Shown in pieces: positions 35,652-47,111 of a stretch of 64,000 nucleotides of DNA. The stretch lies in contig NC_045142.1 of the NCBI RefSeq assembly GCF_008831285.2, positions 10,039,952-10,103,951 on the forward strand, written 5' to 3'. Within the stretch, counting starts at the first letter, position 1; each line of letters begins with the position of its first letter. Under the pieces are notes generated by a model. That model was not told the DNA's origin. It did not search any database and was given only the letters and a program-made list of their open reading frames with translations. The position numbers and the translations under genes are program-made. The stretch comes from Nymphaea colorata. Lineage: Eukaryota; Streptophyta; Magnoliopsida; Nymphaeales; Nymphaeaceae.

Positions 35652-38544
35652 TCATAGCATAGAATTTGCAGAAATTGTGACGCTTCCACCATCCAGGCCT
35701 GAAGAGTAGTCCATTGCATTCAGAAAATCATCACCAAAAAGGAAGGCACCGGCTGCCAAGGCTCCACCAGCAGCCCCCATTCCAAAGCCAGGCGCCATTG
35801 TTCCTCCTCTTGCTCCAGCAGAAGTCCTTCCAGGCATGCTCCAGTATGTTCCACCCTCTTGGGCTGCGGTTGGAGCAAAAGGCGGAAGCAGGAAACCTGT
35901 ATTCGATGGTGGAGGTGGGGGTGGAGGAGTTGATGGCCTTCCAGTGTTAGGTTGAAACTGCGGCTGTGAGTAATAGTCTTGAGGCCTGGCCTGCGGAGGA
36001 GGAGGTGGGTATGAATAAGGCTGAATTTGGTTCACATCAGCATTGGAGTATAGAGACGGATTTCCTTCTGAAATGGACGTTGAGATGCCAGTGAACGCTC
36101 CTTCTCTGCCTGCTAGAACAGAACTCTGAGTTTCAGCAAGAACAGGGAGAGAACATGTTCTAGCTGCAGATTTTGATATTGTCTGGTCGGTTTTCTTGGG
36201 TCCCAAAATATGATATGCCATAGTTTTGCTATATTTCTTGGGAAGTGTCGTTCAAAGGAGCATTTTCCGAAAAGTGGACAAGAAGGTAGCATTGGATGAC
36301 AACCTCAAGAAAAGTCGTTCCGGAAATGAGGTTTTGTTAAATCTTGCTAGTTTAATCAGTTTCTAAAACTCATTTTGTATGAATGAGACCGCCGTAATGA
36401 GTTTTCTGTGTAAAATTTGGGGTCTCTCAGGTTATTCTCTCCCTTTTACAAACCCCATTTTATTAAAACTGGGCTTTTCACTGTCACCCAAGCACGCCTT
36501 GAGAGTGTTTTGGAGGCAAAGCAATGTGTTCTGTCTTCTGGACACCATTCTAAAGTGTCATCCAAACACATCCCAAAAGTTTCACGCCCTTTTTAAGGTA
36601 CTTTTTTTCTTTTCAAAGTTTGCACATCTCTGCCTCATTGCTTTTCATACCTCATTGCCCCACGTCCCCAACGCTGTACCTGGAAGGCACAAGTGCCGAT
36701 GACACGCCCGCAAAAGGACCTTGACCTATCTATTGGGCTCGGGGTGTGGTTTGCTCGTTAGATTGTGGTTTGGTGTGGTTTGTTGAGTGAGTTATGAGTG
36801 ACTATTGTATCGCATATGTTTGTACGGCCTTTTCCTTATTTTTAGTTCTTTGTAGTAGATTGCCGTAGATAGGTTTTTGGGGAATCCAGCCACTTGTATT
36901 ACTGTTCCATTGGGTTTGCGCTGGGGTCCTGTCCGGCCAGGTAGACAAGTGTATTAATTTGTTTAGGATTTTGAGTTTTTCCATTTCAAGTGTTTCAAAT
37001 TACTCCTTTTAAGTTTTTTTTTTTTTAAAGAAAAGAAAGAATAAGGAAACTAATTAGTAGAAAGATAGTAATTACATGACATACTTTTTCAGACACACTT
37101 TTTAAGAAAAAGAAGGAACAACGAAACTAATTTATCCATAAATTCATAACAAGTTCATCTTTGTGCCTAGGGATGTAAATCAATTGGGCATGCTCAATAA
37201 TGGATCCATTTTTCAATTTCGCTTAATCAAAAAAAAAAAAAAAGAGTCGATCTCATTACCAATCGGACTCAAATTGGGTTTCATTATGCAAAGTCATATC
37301 CGAATAAACATCCAAGTACAATATCAGACTGAGATCCAATAAAGAATCCAAATGCAGAGAAATGTATGATCTTATACTAGATGAATCCAAATTTGGTTTT
37401 AAGAAACAAGCCTGACCTCAAGTCTGAATCCAAATATATGGGATTTTCATATCAAATTCAATTCAGTAAAAAATGGCTCTGACCGTACCAAATTGTTTAC
37501 ATCCCTCTTCTATACGAAGGACCCTATTTGAAATTTCTAATCTTCATGTTTGTGGAAATGTTTTCTTTTAAGAAGGCGAAGATGATTTTGTATTAGTTTG
37601 AAACATTTGGCTTTTGGAAAAAGCAACCAGTGTTTTAAGAGGCTTAGTGTAGCTGGTCGAGTAGTTATAAGGGTGGGAGTCTCATTCAAGGACGGAGGAT
37701 AAGGTAGGGCCTGCATGGCCACTCGATCCACTCAAATTTTTTTTAAATTTACATGTAAATTTTAAAAAAATTCACTTGTTTTATATAAAAATTTTGAAAA
37801 ATAATATTTTAATTGTAATTAAAAATTAAAAACTTTAATTCGGCCCCCTCATAAAAATTTTTTTGGTTAACACCTGATTTCATTGAGAGTTGAGTGTTAA
37901 ATTCATAGACTGCAATCAATGGCTTTCGCTTACTCAAAAGAAAAGGCATGCTGGAGTATGAAAAAACAAACAAAATCAGGGTTGATTCTGGAATATATCC
38001 GCTAAAGCAGGGTAAGACCTGAAAAAATATCCAACCGTTCGCTCTGAGAAGTCGAGACGGTGAAAAAGGAGAGAGAGAGAGAGAGAGAGGGGATATGTGA
38101 AATACCTGCATGTGGAGCCAACCCTTCACCGGCGGCGCGGTCCGATATCCGGAGAGAGAGGTCGACGAAGCCACGTGGCTTCGTCGAACCCTTCTTTCTC
38201 AGCTGGAAGCTGCCGGATTCCGCGACGCCCGGCTCGGGGCTCCGGTCGAGCTTCGTGAGGAACTCCCTGAGCGAGATGCTGGCCGTCCCCTCCAGCCTCT
38301 CCCTCAGGAACAGCGTCTCCCTGCCGTACACCTCGACGTGGAGGGCTGCATCCTCGACTGCGCCGTCGAAGGAGGCGACGAACTTGGTGTTCCAAACGGG
38401 GCTGGTCCCTCCCCTGGCGTCCACCTTGGTGCAGTACTTCCGCTCGGGGTCGATCCACGCCACCGCGAACCACTGGCTCCGGAGGAACGACCGCCGGAGT
38501 CCCCTCGCCGACGCCACGCACACCTCCACGTGGTACTTCCCCAT
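35652..38544 (-). CDS. C2-domain protein, plant SRC2-like type
   Basis: Predicted 316 residues from two exons, 38544-38106 and 36163-35652, joined in phase 1 across a 1.9-kb intron. The first exon encodes an N-terminal C2 domain (about residues 1-135; MGKYHVEVCVASARGLRR, then WIDPERKYCTKVD, TSPVWNTKF, ALHVEVYGRE and GFVDLSLRI). C2 domains usually bind membranes or partner proteins. The DxD pair expected in the third calcium loop is absent (YGRETLFLRE), so calcium binding is doubtful. The second exon gives a proline-rich region (PYSYPPPPPQARP, STPPPPPPPSN) and a C-terminal Gly/Ala block ending GAFLFGDDF, a tail I associate with plant C2/SRC2-like proteins. Start chosen at the only in-frame ATG before the domain; an upstream in-frame GTG is not used. 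The intron acceptor (ATCTGCAG before CTAGAAC) is inferred from phase; an extra small exon in the intron cannot be excluded. Confidence 0.83.
37168..37505. mobile_element. hAT-like element, GGATTCGGAT type, in the C2 gene intron
   Basis: Left end TAGGGATGTAAATCAATTGGG, right end CAAATTGTTTACATCCCTC, which is its inverted counterpart with mismatches. Interior words are ATCCAAAT and GAATCC. Flanking octamers do not match well. Related to 43,029-43,511. Confidence 0.55.
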
Positions 38545-40465
38545 CCCTTCTTCAGCCACTTGCCTTGCCCGAATCTCCGACGCACAGAAAGCGAGAGAGA
38601 GAGAGAGCAGAGAGTTGGTTCCTTTGCCTTACGGGCAGAGGGAAAGAAAAATGTTACGTCGTTAGAGAGAGACAGTTCTTGGTTTTCTTGGGGAGCGGGA
38701 AGGAGAGGGAGATGTAATGTTGTTAGAGAGAGAAGATAGATAGAGAGAACGGAGGCAATGGCGGTAGTGGTGGAAGAATCGTACTTTACTTGATATGAAA
38801 AGATGGCAATAGGTGGATTGTGAGGAGGAAAAGGAAGAAGATGAGAATGAGAATGAAGGAATCCTTCCTCCTGTCTTTAACAAGGGTCTAAAGCGAGAAG
38901 AATCATAAAATAATAGTTTATAAACCATGTTAAGATTTCTATCATCATTATTATTATTATTATAAATGATTCGATGAAAGGTCGAAATCACACTGCATGC
39001 AACTCAATTCACTAGCATGTCGATTTCTTTTCTTTTTTGCTTTCGAGAAAGTATGATACGATCATACCATGAACCTGAAAGCTTTTGAATTTTGGTGCGT
39101 AAATGAAATTTTAGTACCAAAGAAATTTCAAAGGTTCTTTAGGCAATGTTGAGTTTTCAATGCTCATATATCTTATTTACACGTCCAAGTAGAAGTAGGT
39201 AGCTACATCTCTGAAGGCTAATATATATCCGTTGTGGGACAAAAGGAGTGCGTAGAATTATTATTTATAAAGTAGTGTAAAAAATGTTGGTAATCTATTT
39301 ACATATCCATACAAGTATGCTGGCTTTTCAAATGACTTTATCATGATCTTGGCGGTGTTCACTAATGATTTACTAAAAGTCCATCAACTTGGCTCCATAT
39401 GAATAACGTTTATATATTATTTAGTTTATTGTTAATTAACCATGTAAATACGTTCCTCCTTTATGTGATTGACGGATTCATCAAGCAGTTTGGATCCAGA
39501 TTTTATCAAAAAATGATTTTTTAAGAAACTTGGTTTTCGGAAGGGATTGGACAAGCTGGTTCCCCAAATTATTTAAAAAAAAAAATTGAGTTTTAGGTGT
39601 GTCAACTAAACACATAAAGTAAATTTTTTAAAAAAACATTTTTTTCATAAAGCAATTTTTTTCAAAATAGCATTTTTTTATGCTGGAGTCATCCAAACAC
39701 CCCTGGTAAGACTTGTTTTAGTCACAAAAGTATTAGCATTGACTATTGCTAATTTCAATGTATTCAACCATGTAGACCTCGGATTAAATTCATTTGAACC
39801 ATTTAAAATGTTATTATTTCGATGGGCATAGCATAGCTGGTCGGCTTAAGTGTCGTGTCGTGTGCCCTCAATTCGACTAATAGTTACTACTTTTCTTGAC
39901 TATAACAAGAGGCATCAGTCATATTCGAATTAAATGATATATTGTAAGTTCACATAAGTTCCTAAGCAGTGTTGAACCTTGATGGGCTCTGGTGAACAGC
40001 CAAAATTATTTTAAAATGTTAAAATTTGAAAATAATATTGTAGAAAAGGTGTTTTTTGGATGGATTACAACTCTACCGGATTCAGCGTTCAAGTCATCTG
40101 ATTGGAAGAAGGGATGAGAATCATGCTTGGAGTGCGGATCGGGTCACGTTAATTAGGATGGCCCATCCGTATGCACAAACGCTAACAGCCACCTGCACGC
40201 TGCACGCATAAGCAAACACAGCGTCGTAATAATATAATTTTGGAATCGAAACAGCCCGATTTAGCTGAATTGGCTGTGAATCGGCAAAAAATTAAAATTT
40301 TTCTTTAAAAAATAGGTAAAAAATTATTATAGTTAATTAAAAATGATAAAACTCGTAAAGAAAGTTTAAATTTACTAAATTTGACTAGTGGCATTCTTAA
40401 ATTGGCTTCCAGATCCAATCCGTTTGCTGCTTTCGATTAGAAATAGTGAATTCAGGCTGGGGATA
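38545..40465. other. Upstream region of the C2 gene
   Basis: The first 250 bases carry GA-rich runs on the plus strand (CT-rich on the gene strand), typical of plant 5' leaders. The plus-strand open frames at 38,060-38,739 are antisense shadows of the C2 exon. At 39,829-39,840 TAGCATAGCTGG fits a pol III A-box, and AATTCGACTA about 40 bases on is a weak B-box, so a decayed SINE is possible. No further gene. Confidence 0.5.
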
Positions 40466-40868
40466 GACCATAGATATAAATATCTTTTTTTTTTTTTGCA
40501 TTTTAAAGGTTGAGGCTTTTCTCGGTATAACAGCGCGAGCTTTGAAAAAATTGAAAAAAAAAAAAAAGAGAGAGAGAGAGAAATATGGTAAATTTTTTAA
40601 AATTTTAAAAATTATTAAAAACTTAAAAATGATAACTAATAAAGCAACATAAAAAATGAGTAGATAAGCAATAAAAAAGATTGTAAAATGAAAACAATCA
40701 GTTTTGCATTAAAAAAACATGAAAAAAACGCATAAAATGCAAACTGTGTTTTTTCCGTTTTTGGCTTCTTTTTTTTTGCAAAAAACATGGTTTTTGCCAT
40801 TTTTTACTTGACTTATTTTTCAAATTTTAACTCATTTAAAAAAAATGCATTTTTTTAAACTATGGAAT
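40466..40868. mobile_element. MITE-like element, family 2, copy 2
   Basis: Shares with 17,603-17,950 (inverted) the block TTTTAAAGGTTGAGGCTTTTC and the TAATAAAGCAACATAAAAAATG core. Ends near CATAGATATAAATA and AAACTATGG. Contains an internal long poly(A)(GA)n. Non-coding. Confidence 0.52.
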
Positions 40869-42041
40869 AGACATCTTTTCTTAGCACGTGTGAACCTTTT
40901 CTTTAACTTTTAAAGGATGAAAGTTAAAGAAATAAATCTCTTTGATGTATAAGAATATCAAAATATGCTTATAATGTATTTTAAAAGAAGAAAAACTAAA
41001 AAGATCTGATGTCCTTTTTAAAAATGAATTTTCCAACCCATGCTTCATCTACATTGTCCTTATTTTCCTTTCCAATTGTTCCCTTTTCCCCCTAGTTTTA
41101 CCTTTTAAAGCAAAAAGAAAAATTTCTCAGGGCTGCTCATGACAGCTCTCTTCTACTTGATGTAGTTTGATTTAGAGGCGAAGTTAAAGATTTTTTATGA
41201 GGAGATTAAATTATGGTTTCAAAATTTTGGCAGAAGCCTAAATATCATTTTTCAAATTTTTTATAATTAAATATTTAAAATTTTTAAAATTCATATCTAA
41301 ATTTTAAAACAAATTGAGGAAGTGGGGGCTCCTCTCTTGTTCTATTTATCTCTTCCTCCAGCTCACTCTGCTGCGGCTTTATTTCGAGAATTTGAGGGGA
41401 AATCTTGAGCTTAATGATAACATCCTATCAAATTGGTAACTTCCATTAATTAACGCTTAAGCTTACGAGCACGTCTTCCTTATAATGGATCAGATTCTGG
41501 TAAAACATATAGCTCTTACTAAGGGTGGGCAGGGAGGTGGGCACTCACAGGTCATTAACCCAACTCAGTTAAGGTCCATTTCGATGATAAGTTATTGAGT
41601 CGAGCTGGACCGGACAAAGTTGGTCCGATAACTTATTTTTTAATGTTATTTTATCTAAACATATACATAATTATATGTATTTGCTATAATTAATTATACT
41701 TATATATTAGATTATATTCAAAATATATTTTTTATTCTAATCATGCTAAGCAGAACTCGGCTAAATTCAAGTTTTTAGCTCAATCAGATGAAAACAATGT
41801 AAAACGAAATTCATGTTTCCATTAGATTGCTCACAAAGATCCGATTATAACAAGAGTCTGAAAATCATTTGTTTGAAAAGTAAAACGGATTTGTAGAACT
41901 TCCATTTTGAAACCCATTGGTCGATCTCAAGTTAGAGCCTTTCTCGTGTTCACTTGAGATCAGTAAGTGGAGATGTTAATTCCGCATTTATAGAATCCGT
42001 AATTTGCTGGTAAGATGTCAATATATAAATATCTTTTTTAC
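40869..42041. other. Intergenic, diverged repeats
   Basis: Includes a copy of the GGCGGAGC-type repeat (about 41,170-41,340) and a fragment starting TAAGGGTGGGCAGGG at 41,520 that resembles the hAT-like left end. No gene. Confidence 0.45.
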
Positions 42042-42372
42042 TATAGTTATAAATACCATTTTTGTGTTTTAAAGGGTGAGATTTTGCTGGGGTATAATAA
42101 CCTTGAAAAAAAAAAAGAGAATGTGATTATTCAAAAAATAAAATAAATCTTAAAATTTGGAAAAAAATAAATGAAAAACTAATAAGATGACATCAAAAAA
42201 TAAGTACAAATAAAAACTAGCAAATAGAAACACATAGTCTGACATTAAAAATGTGACAAAACGCCTACAACGAAAAAAAAATGCGAACAAAAAAAATTTC
42301 TTTGCATTTTTTGGCAGGCTTATTTTTCGCATTTTTCGACACTTTTTTTAACGTGTTTTTTTATGGATATGC
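42042..42372. mobile_element. MITE-like element, family 2, copy 3
   Basis: Begins ATAGTTATAAATACCATTTTTG and ends TTAACGTGTTTTTTTATGG, imperfect inverted repeats. The block TTAAAGGGTGAGATTTTGC is the inverted match of the one inside hydrolase A intron 3. The short open frames on both strands here are not genes. Confidence 0.6.
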
Positions 42373-42568
42373 TTTATACATGGCCAACCAAAATTTGGAT
42401 ATAAATCAAGTACCATCTCTTCTGGGCTTGAAATTCGTAAACCTAGCCAAGTTTTTACAATTTGACTGACAACAGAGTGCAAAAGAAGTGACAGAATTCA
42501 TGAACTTTTTCACAAACTTTTTCGCATTTCATGCAATCCCAAACATGAATCCTATTCTAACAAGATGC

Positions 42569-45500
42569 TCACTGTGTAGCAAATGGTTTTAGCTCAGGGG
42601 GAACAACCAATAGAAGCCTGCCAGCTCGCCTCACCATGGCACCATCTTCTTCTTGAGCACAGCTTGGTTCCCTTGTATACATCATAGTTGTGGATCCCAA
42701 CATGTCATCTCCAAACCCGCAAGCCCGGAAAAATGCACTGTATTGGATCCAGATTCAGTAGTAAGAAAACTTCTCACCTGACACATTTTTGTTGGTTTTT
42801 TATAACTCTACAGTTTGTTTTTCATTCTTTTTTCATCCTTCTTCATTAGTGAACTTGATCCAGTTCTCAAACCATTCAGATTCTAATAAGATAGCTACCT
42901 GAACCTGTTTGCTAACCGATTCAATTCAAAAACCAATTTTTTTACAACAACTAGAGGCCCAAATCCAATTGTGCAGTTGCCTTGATGGGATGGAGTGCCA
43001 TATGGACAAAAATTTTATTGATTTTAGATAGGGATGTCAATATATTCGATTTGTCCAACCAAAGTGATCTTAAAAAGTCGGATATGAAAAAGAAAAAAAA
43101 AATTAATTTCCGATTAAGAAATTACATCAGCTTCCGATTTAAGAAATGACATCCGATTGGATTCGGATTCAAATTCGCATATACATAAATATCCGATCGG
43201 ATTCGGATGTAGATTCAAATCAGATTTATTTTTAAACAAATATCCTACATCTAAAGCTTTTACATTTTGCAAAATAGTAAAATTCGATTCAAAATTCATG
43301 GATTTGGATATGAATATAAAAATTGGATCTGATGCGAACATAAAAATCGGATCCGGATCAGATTCAAATTGCAAAAATCAGATTTGGGATTCAGATTCGA
43401 ATATGACTTTTCTTTATTCATATTCCAATCTAAATTTGAATATGAATATGTGAATATCCTAAAAGCAAATATGGTTAAAGGTATACCCGATTGGATCCAT
43501 TGACATCCCTAATTCTGGATTTGAAGCTGGCTATATATCAAGGCAAATTGAACTATTGAAGATACCACATGTCCATCTCAAGTGGCATTAGCTCAAACGG
43601 GTGGGCTGGGATGCGTTATGAGGTGTGTCTCTAGTTCGAACTGCGGAGGGTTATGCTCATGTACCAAAAAGGGAGGTGGGTCTGTACATGCAAGTTGAAG
43701 AATGAGGAAATCTCACTGCTTGGTACGGACGCAGCTCTAGACCTCGGAGGCGAAGGTTGTATAACCGTTCCGCCCAAATCCGTTTGCCATCCTGAGGCAG
43801 TGCTGAACATGTGCATGGCGATTCTTTCTGCAGATGCTGATGCCAAATGAAAGAAGAAAAAGCAAAGAAATAAGTTGAAGGAAAGAAGTACCTCTCTTCT
43901 TTTGAACAAAGTGCTGAGACGTCATATATTCCCTTATTAGTTAGCACTCTGCAAGCCAAAGAAGTAAAAACTTTAGTAACAAGTGCATTCAACTAAAACT
44001 TTATACTCCATGAAAGTTTATTTGGTGGAGAATAGGAGATCATCTTTTGAATTGCTAGAATTTGGTACAGGCCATATTTTTTTGGTTTAAAATCTTTTCC
44101 TATATCAAGAAAGCTCCTGATAGTAGTTATTATATTAGGCGAATTTATATTCGTCTTTTTTGTCTTTTCATTTATAAATAGATTATCATGTTGTGATGCA
44201 GTCCAGATTTGATGAATGAAGATATCTTTGATATCTTAATTTCTTCTTCATTCTCAAATTCCTTGGATGCATTAGATATGCATAGATTTTAGCATAGTTG
44301 ACTGTTTTCCTTAGAAGCATCTGTACCCCAATAAACATAAATATATAAAACGCAACAAGATCTTCTGGATCACATTTTTTTGTCAAAATTCACAACTTGA
44401 AATTTGATTTCTGTGTCTTTAATCAATTTCTGGTTAAGGGACATTAGTTATAAAATTTTTAATTTTTAAGAAGGCACCAATATGTAAACTAGAAATTTGA
44501 CTTAAAATATCAATATGAAAATAAGCATCTTTTGTGTGCAATTACCCACACAGTGCTCATATCTATCTCTGCCCCGTATGAAACCCTTTATTAGTTTCCT
44601 CAAATAACTTGTATTAAAAAGTGCAGGTGAGGTCTCTTCAAAAATCCAAAAGGCTGAAACTCACTGTAATTTGTATTTATACCCTTGTAGAACAGAAATG
44701 CAGTTCAAGAGGAGCTCTCTCTCTCTCTCTCTCTCTGTGTTTCAGTCTGTGTGTGTGCATGTTACCTGATAATTCTTTGAACTATCTTCTTGCCGATGCC
44801 TAGTCCTTGAAAGGAAGGAAGAACCTGAGAAGAAGGAAACAAAATTTATCTGTGAGCAGTGTTCCAAGCGGCAATGGTGCTACAATTAGAAATGGTGATA
44901 CCAAAGTCAGAGACGGAAGCAAGGTAACCCTTTTTCCCACTCAGTGGTCGGAATCAGGGTTCCTTGTCTAGACACAAACAGACGAAGAAGAACCAGAACA
45001 CGGCTTCTCTTTTCCACCAACAAAGAAGTAAAAGAGTTGCATCGGTTCTTTCGTCTCTCAAAACAGTAAAAGTTAAGAAACAGGCTGATAAGAGCCAACA
45101 CCCAGGTGAGGGCAGTCCACTGCTCACACAAACCAATCAAAACTTCATTTAAAATGAATTGAAATTACACTAAATTGAAACCAACCAATTCCGTTCAAAC
45201 ATCTGATCTTTTCGTATTAGTCCAGCTATTTTTCAAATACAGCAAAAGATAAATATGTTTTTATTACTGTTTTATTTTTTAAAAAAGAAAAACCAAATCG
45301 TTGTCGAGCTCGGATCCAGTTGAGATGAGAATCTAATTAAAAATTTGGTTTAGACCAAATTCCGTAGGAATCTAATTAAAAAACTTGTTTTTAAAGCCTG
45401 GTTGTTCGGATGACAAAACAAAAACTGAAGGGATTTGAGATCTGAGGTGATATGAGATCATTGAAAAACGCCCCCTTTCATGCTTTTTATGAAATTTATT

Positions 45501-46396
45501 CTCTATAATACTAATTGGAAGATGTTGAGTTCAAGCTCTCCAAGCCAAATGGGGACAAACTTTTTCTTAGAACAAAATCTAAATCTAAACATCTTCGCCA
45601 AAAAACAAAGATTTCAAGTTAATCTGTCTGACAAATTACACTATATTTTATTAGTATTTCAGGAGTCGATTATAACAGATGAACCAAGCTAAGACTCTCC
45701 CTAATTACCCAGCTCGCTTTTAAAACTTCTGGACAATTTTTTACAAGACAAATAGTCACAAGCTCTAAGTGGCTTGGCCTGTTTGTAACTCCAATAAAAT
45801 GCATTTTAATTTGTCCAACGATAACCTAACTTTTAACCCTATTAACAGTTCAGCTTTATTCGTTTAAGTGTTGCACGCACAAGCACTTGGATTGTGCTTG
45901 TGGAGTTCCTTGAATCAATACAACATATTATGGATTGTTTAATGCAGTATATCATATAACTCCAAAATTAAGTTCAATTCAAATGAGGGAAGGGAGATGC
46001 CATTAAAAAAGCTGAACCCGAAACTTAGTAAAATAATGCACTCGCCAACAAAAGTGTCATGCATTCACTATTAGCAATTTAGAAAATAACACCTACAAAA
46101 ATTAAATTAATGACCAGACTTTCATCGGCCCATTAATTCGTCCCGCTATACTACAGAATTTAAATATAAGGATTGTTGTCATTTTACTCAAAGAATTTGA
46201 GTAGCCTCAATCAAGATAAAAGACAAAATGGATTATCTTGATCAAATTGGTTTGCCACTGATTTGACTCTAACGGGCCAATTCTCACGACACTTCTCATC
46301 ATAGTTGTCCTCCTAATCAGCCGAAAAAGGAAAAAAAAAACATTATCGTAGAAATATAGTGGGATTGTCTTTAATATCTTTTAGTTCATTTAAAAT

Positions 46397-46428
<32 letters not shown>

Positions 46429-47111
46429 CTAACAACGGCCTCCGTCCGGGAAACTTTTACTGAATAATAACGCAAAGCATATTAAAAATAAGCTCTCCTG
46501 AAGAAAATTTGCCTAGTTTGCCAGGACATGCAGCTCATGGGCAGGCAATTCGCTTTTGCAGACGTGGCAGATTAGTAGCATCTGACTTGATCGCTAAATG
46601 CACGTCCTGAACACGACATCACTCAATGAAGGGAAAGCGAGGGAAAGGAATAGGATCATCTTACCGCGACGTCGTGAATGGCGGCCGTCAATCCGCCGTC
46701 GGAGGAGGCCCTGCCGAAACCCACCAGCCGCCCGTTGGACGCAGTTAGCGGCATCGTCTCCTCCAGCCGCTCCCACCACAGCGACCTTTCGCCGTCGGCC
46801 GGGGGATCGTCCCCGAAGAGCGGGCAGTTCCGTCTGGCGAAGGCGGAGACGACGACGAAGCTGTGGCGGAGTGCAGCCGCCAACTTCTTGGGGTCCGGGC
46901 GACTGGCGGAGCCGTCAGGAAGGAGGTCCGGGAAACGGTGGCCCGACTGGTTGGTGGAGGAGAGTAAGGTGCGCAGGTGGTGGAGGTCGACGTTGGAGGG
47001 GTCGGTGGAGAGGAAGATGGAAGGGGAAAGAAGGGGCCTTCTCCTCTCTCCCGAGATGGAATTCTGGATTCCAGTGGAAAGGTTCAGAGGTTTCAGATGA
47101 AGGGTCGCCAT
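42569..47111 (-). CDS. GNAT-family N-acetyltransferase, probably plastid-targeted
   Basis: Predicted 243 residues from four exons: 47111-46665, 44824-44766, 43948-43892 and 42737-42569, phases 0, 2 and 2, all GT-AG. GNAT enzymes transfer acetyl from acetyl-CoA to amines or protein N-termini/lysines. Seen: a Ser/Arg-rich N-terminus (MATLHLKPLNLSTG onward, about 35-45 residues) fitting a plastid transit peptide; FLSTDPSNVDLHHLRTLL; LVGFGRASSDGG and HDVAV as the beta-4 region; the acetyl-CoA pyrophosphate-binding motif QGLGIGKK (residues 155-162); then VLTNKGIYDVSAL, and FFRACGFGDDMLGSTTMMY near the end. This combination resembles the plastid GNAT1/2/3 group of Arabidopsis, closest in my memory to GNAT3; that placement is unverified. 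The last 33 residues after TTMMYTR look lineage-specific. Exons 2 and 3 are only 59 and 57 bases. Introns of 1,840, 817 and 1,154 bases contain repeats. Confidence 0.87.
43029..43511. mobile_element. Non-autonomous hAT-like element, GGATTCGGAT type
   Basis: Left end TAGGGATGTCAATATATTCG, inverted right end TAGGGATGTCAATGGATCC: 14 or more matching terminal bases. Flanking octamers ATTTTAGA (43,021-43,028) and ATTCTGGA (43,512-43,519), six of eight identical. The 483-bp interior is made of GGATTCGGAT and GATTCAAAT words. It lies in intron 3 of the GNAT gene. Confidence 0.78.
43581..43660 (+). repeat. tRNA-derived SINE-like sequence, copy 2
   Basis: A-box TAGCTCAAACGG at 43,589-43,600 (exact consensus) and B-box-like AGTTCGAACTG at 43,633-43,643. 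The segment shares AACGGGTGGGCT and GAGGTGTGTCTC with the copy at 18,029. Lies in GNAT intron 3, opposite strand to the gene. Confidence 0.55.
46398..46429. repeat. (TA)n microsatellite in GNAT intron 1
   Basis: About 15 uninterrupted AT units. Confidence 0.9.

Noticed and set aside
38060-38739. Plus-strand open frames of about 200 residues
   Set aside because: They are antisense to the GC-rich C2 exon, which carries the real domain on the minus strand.
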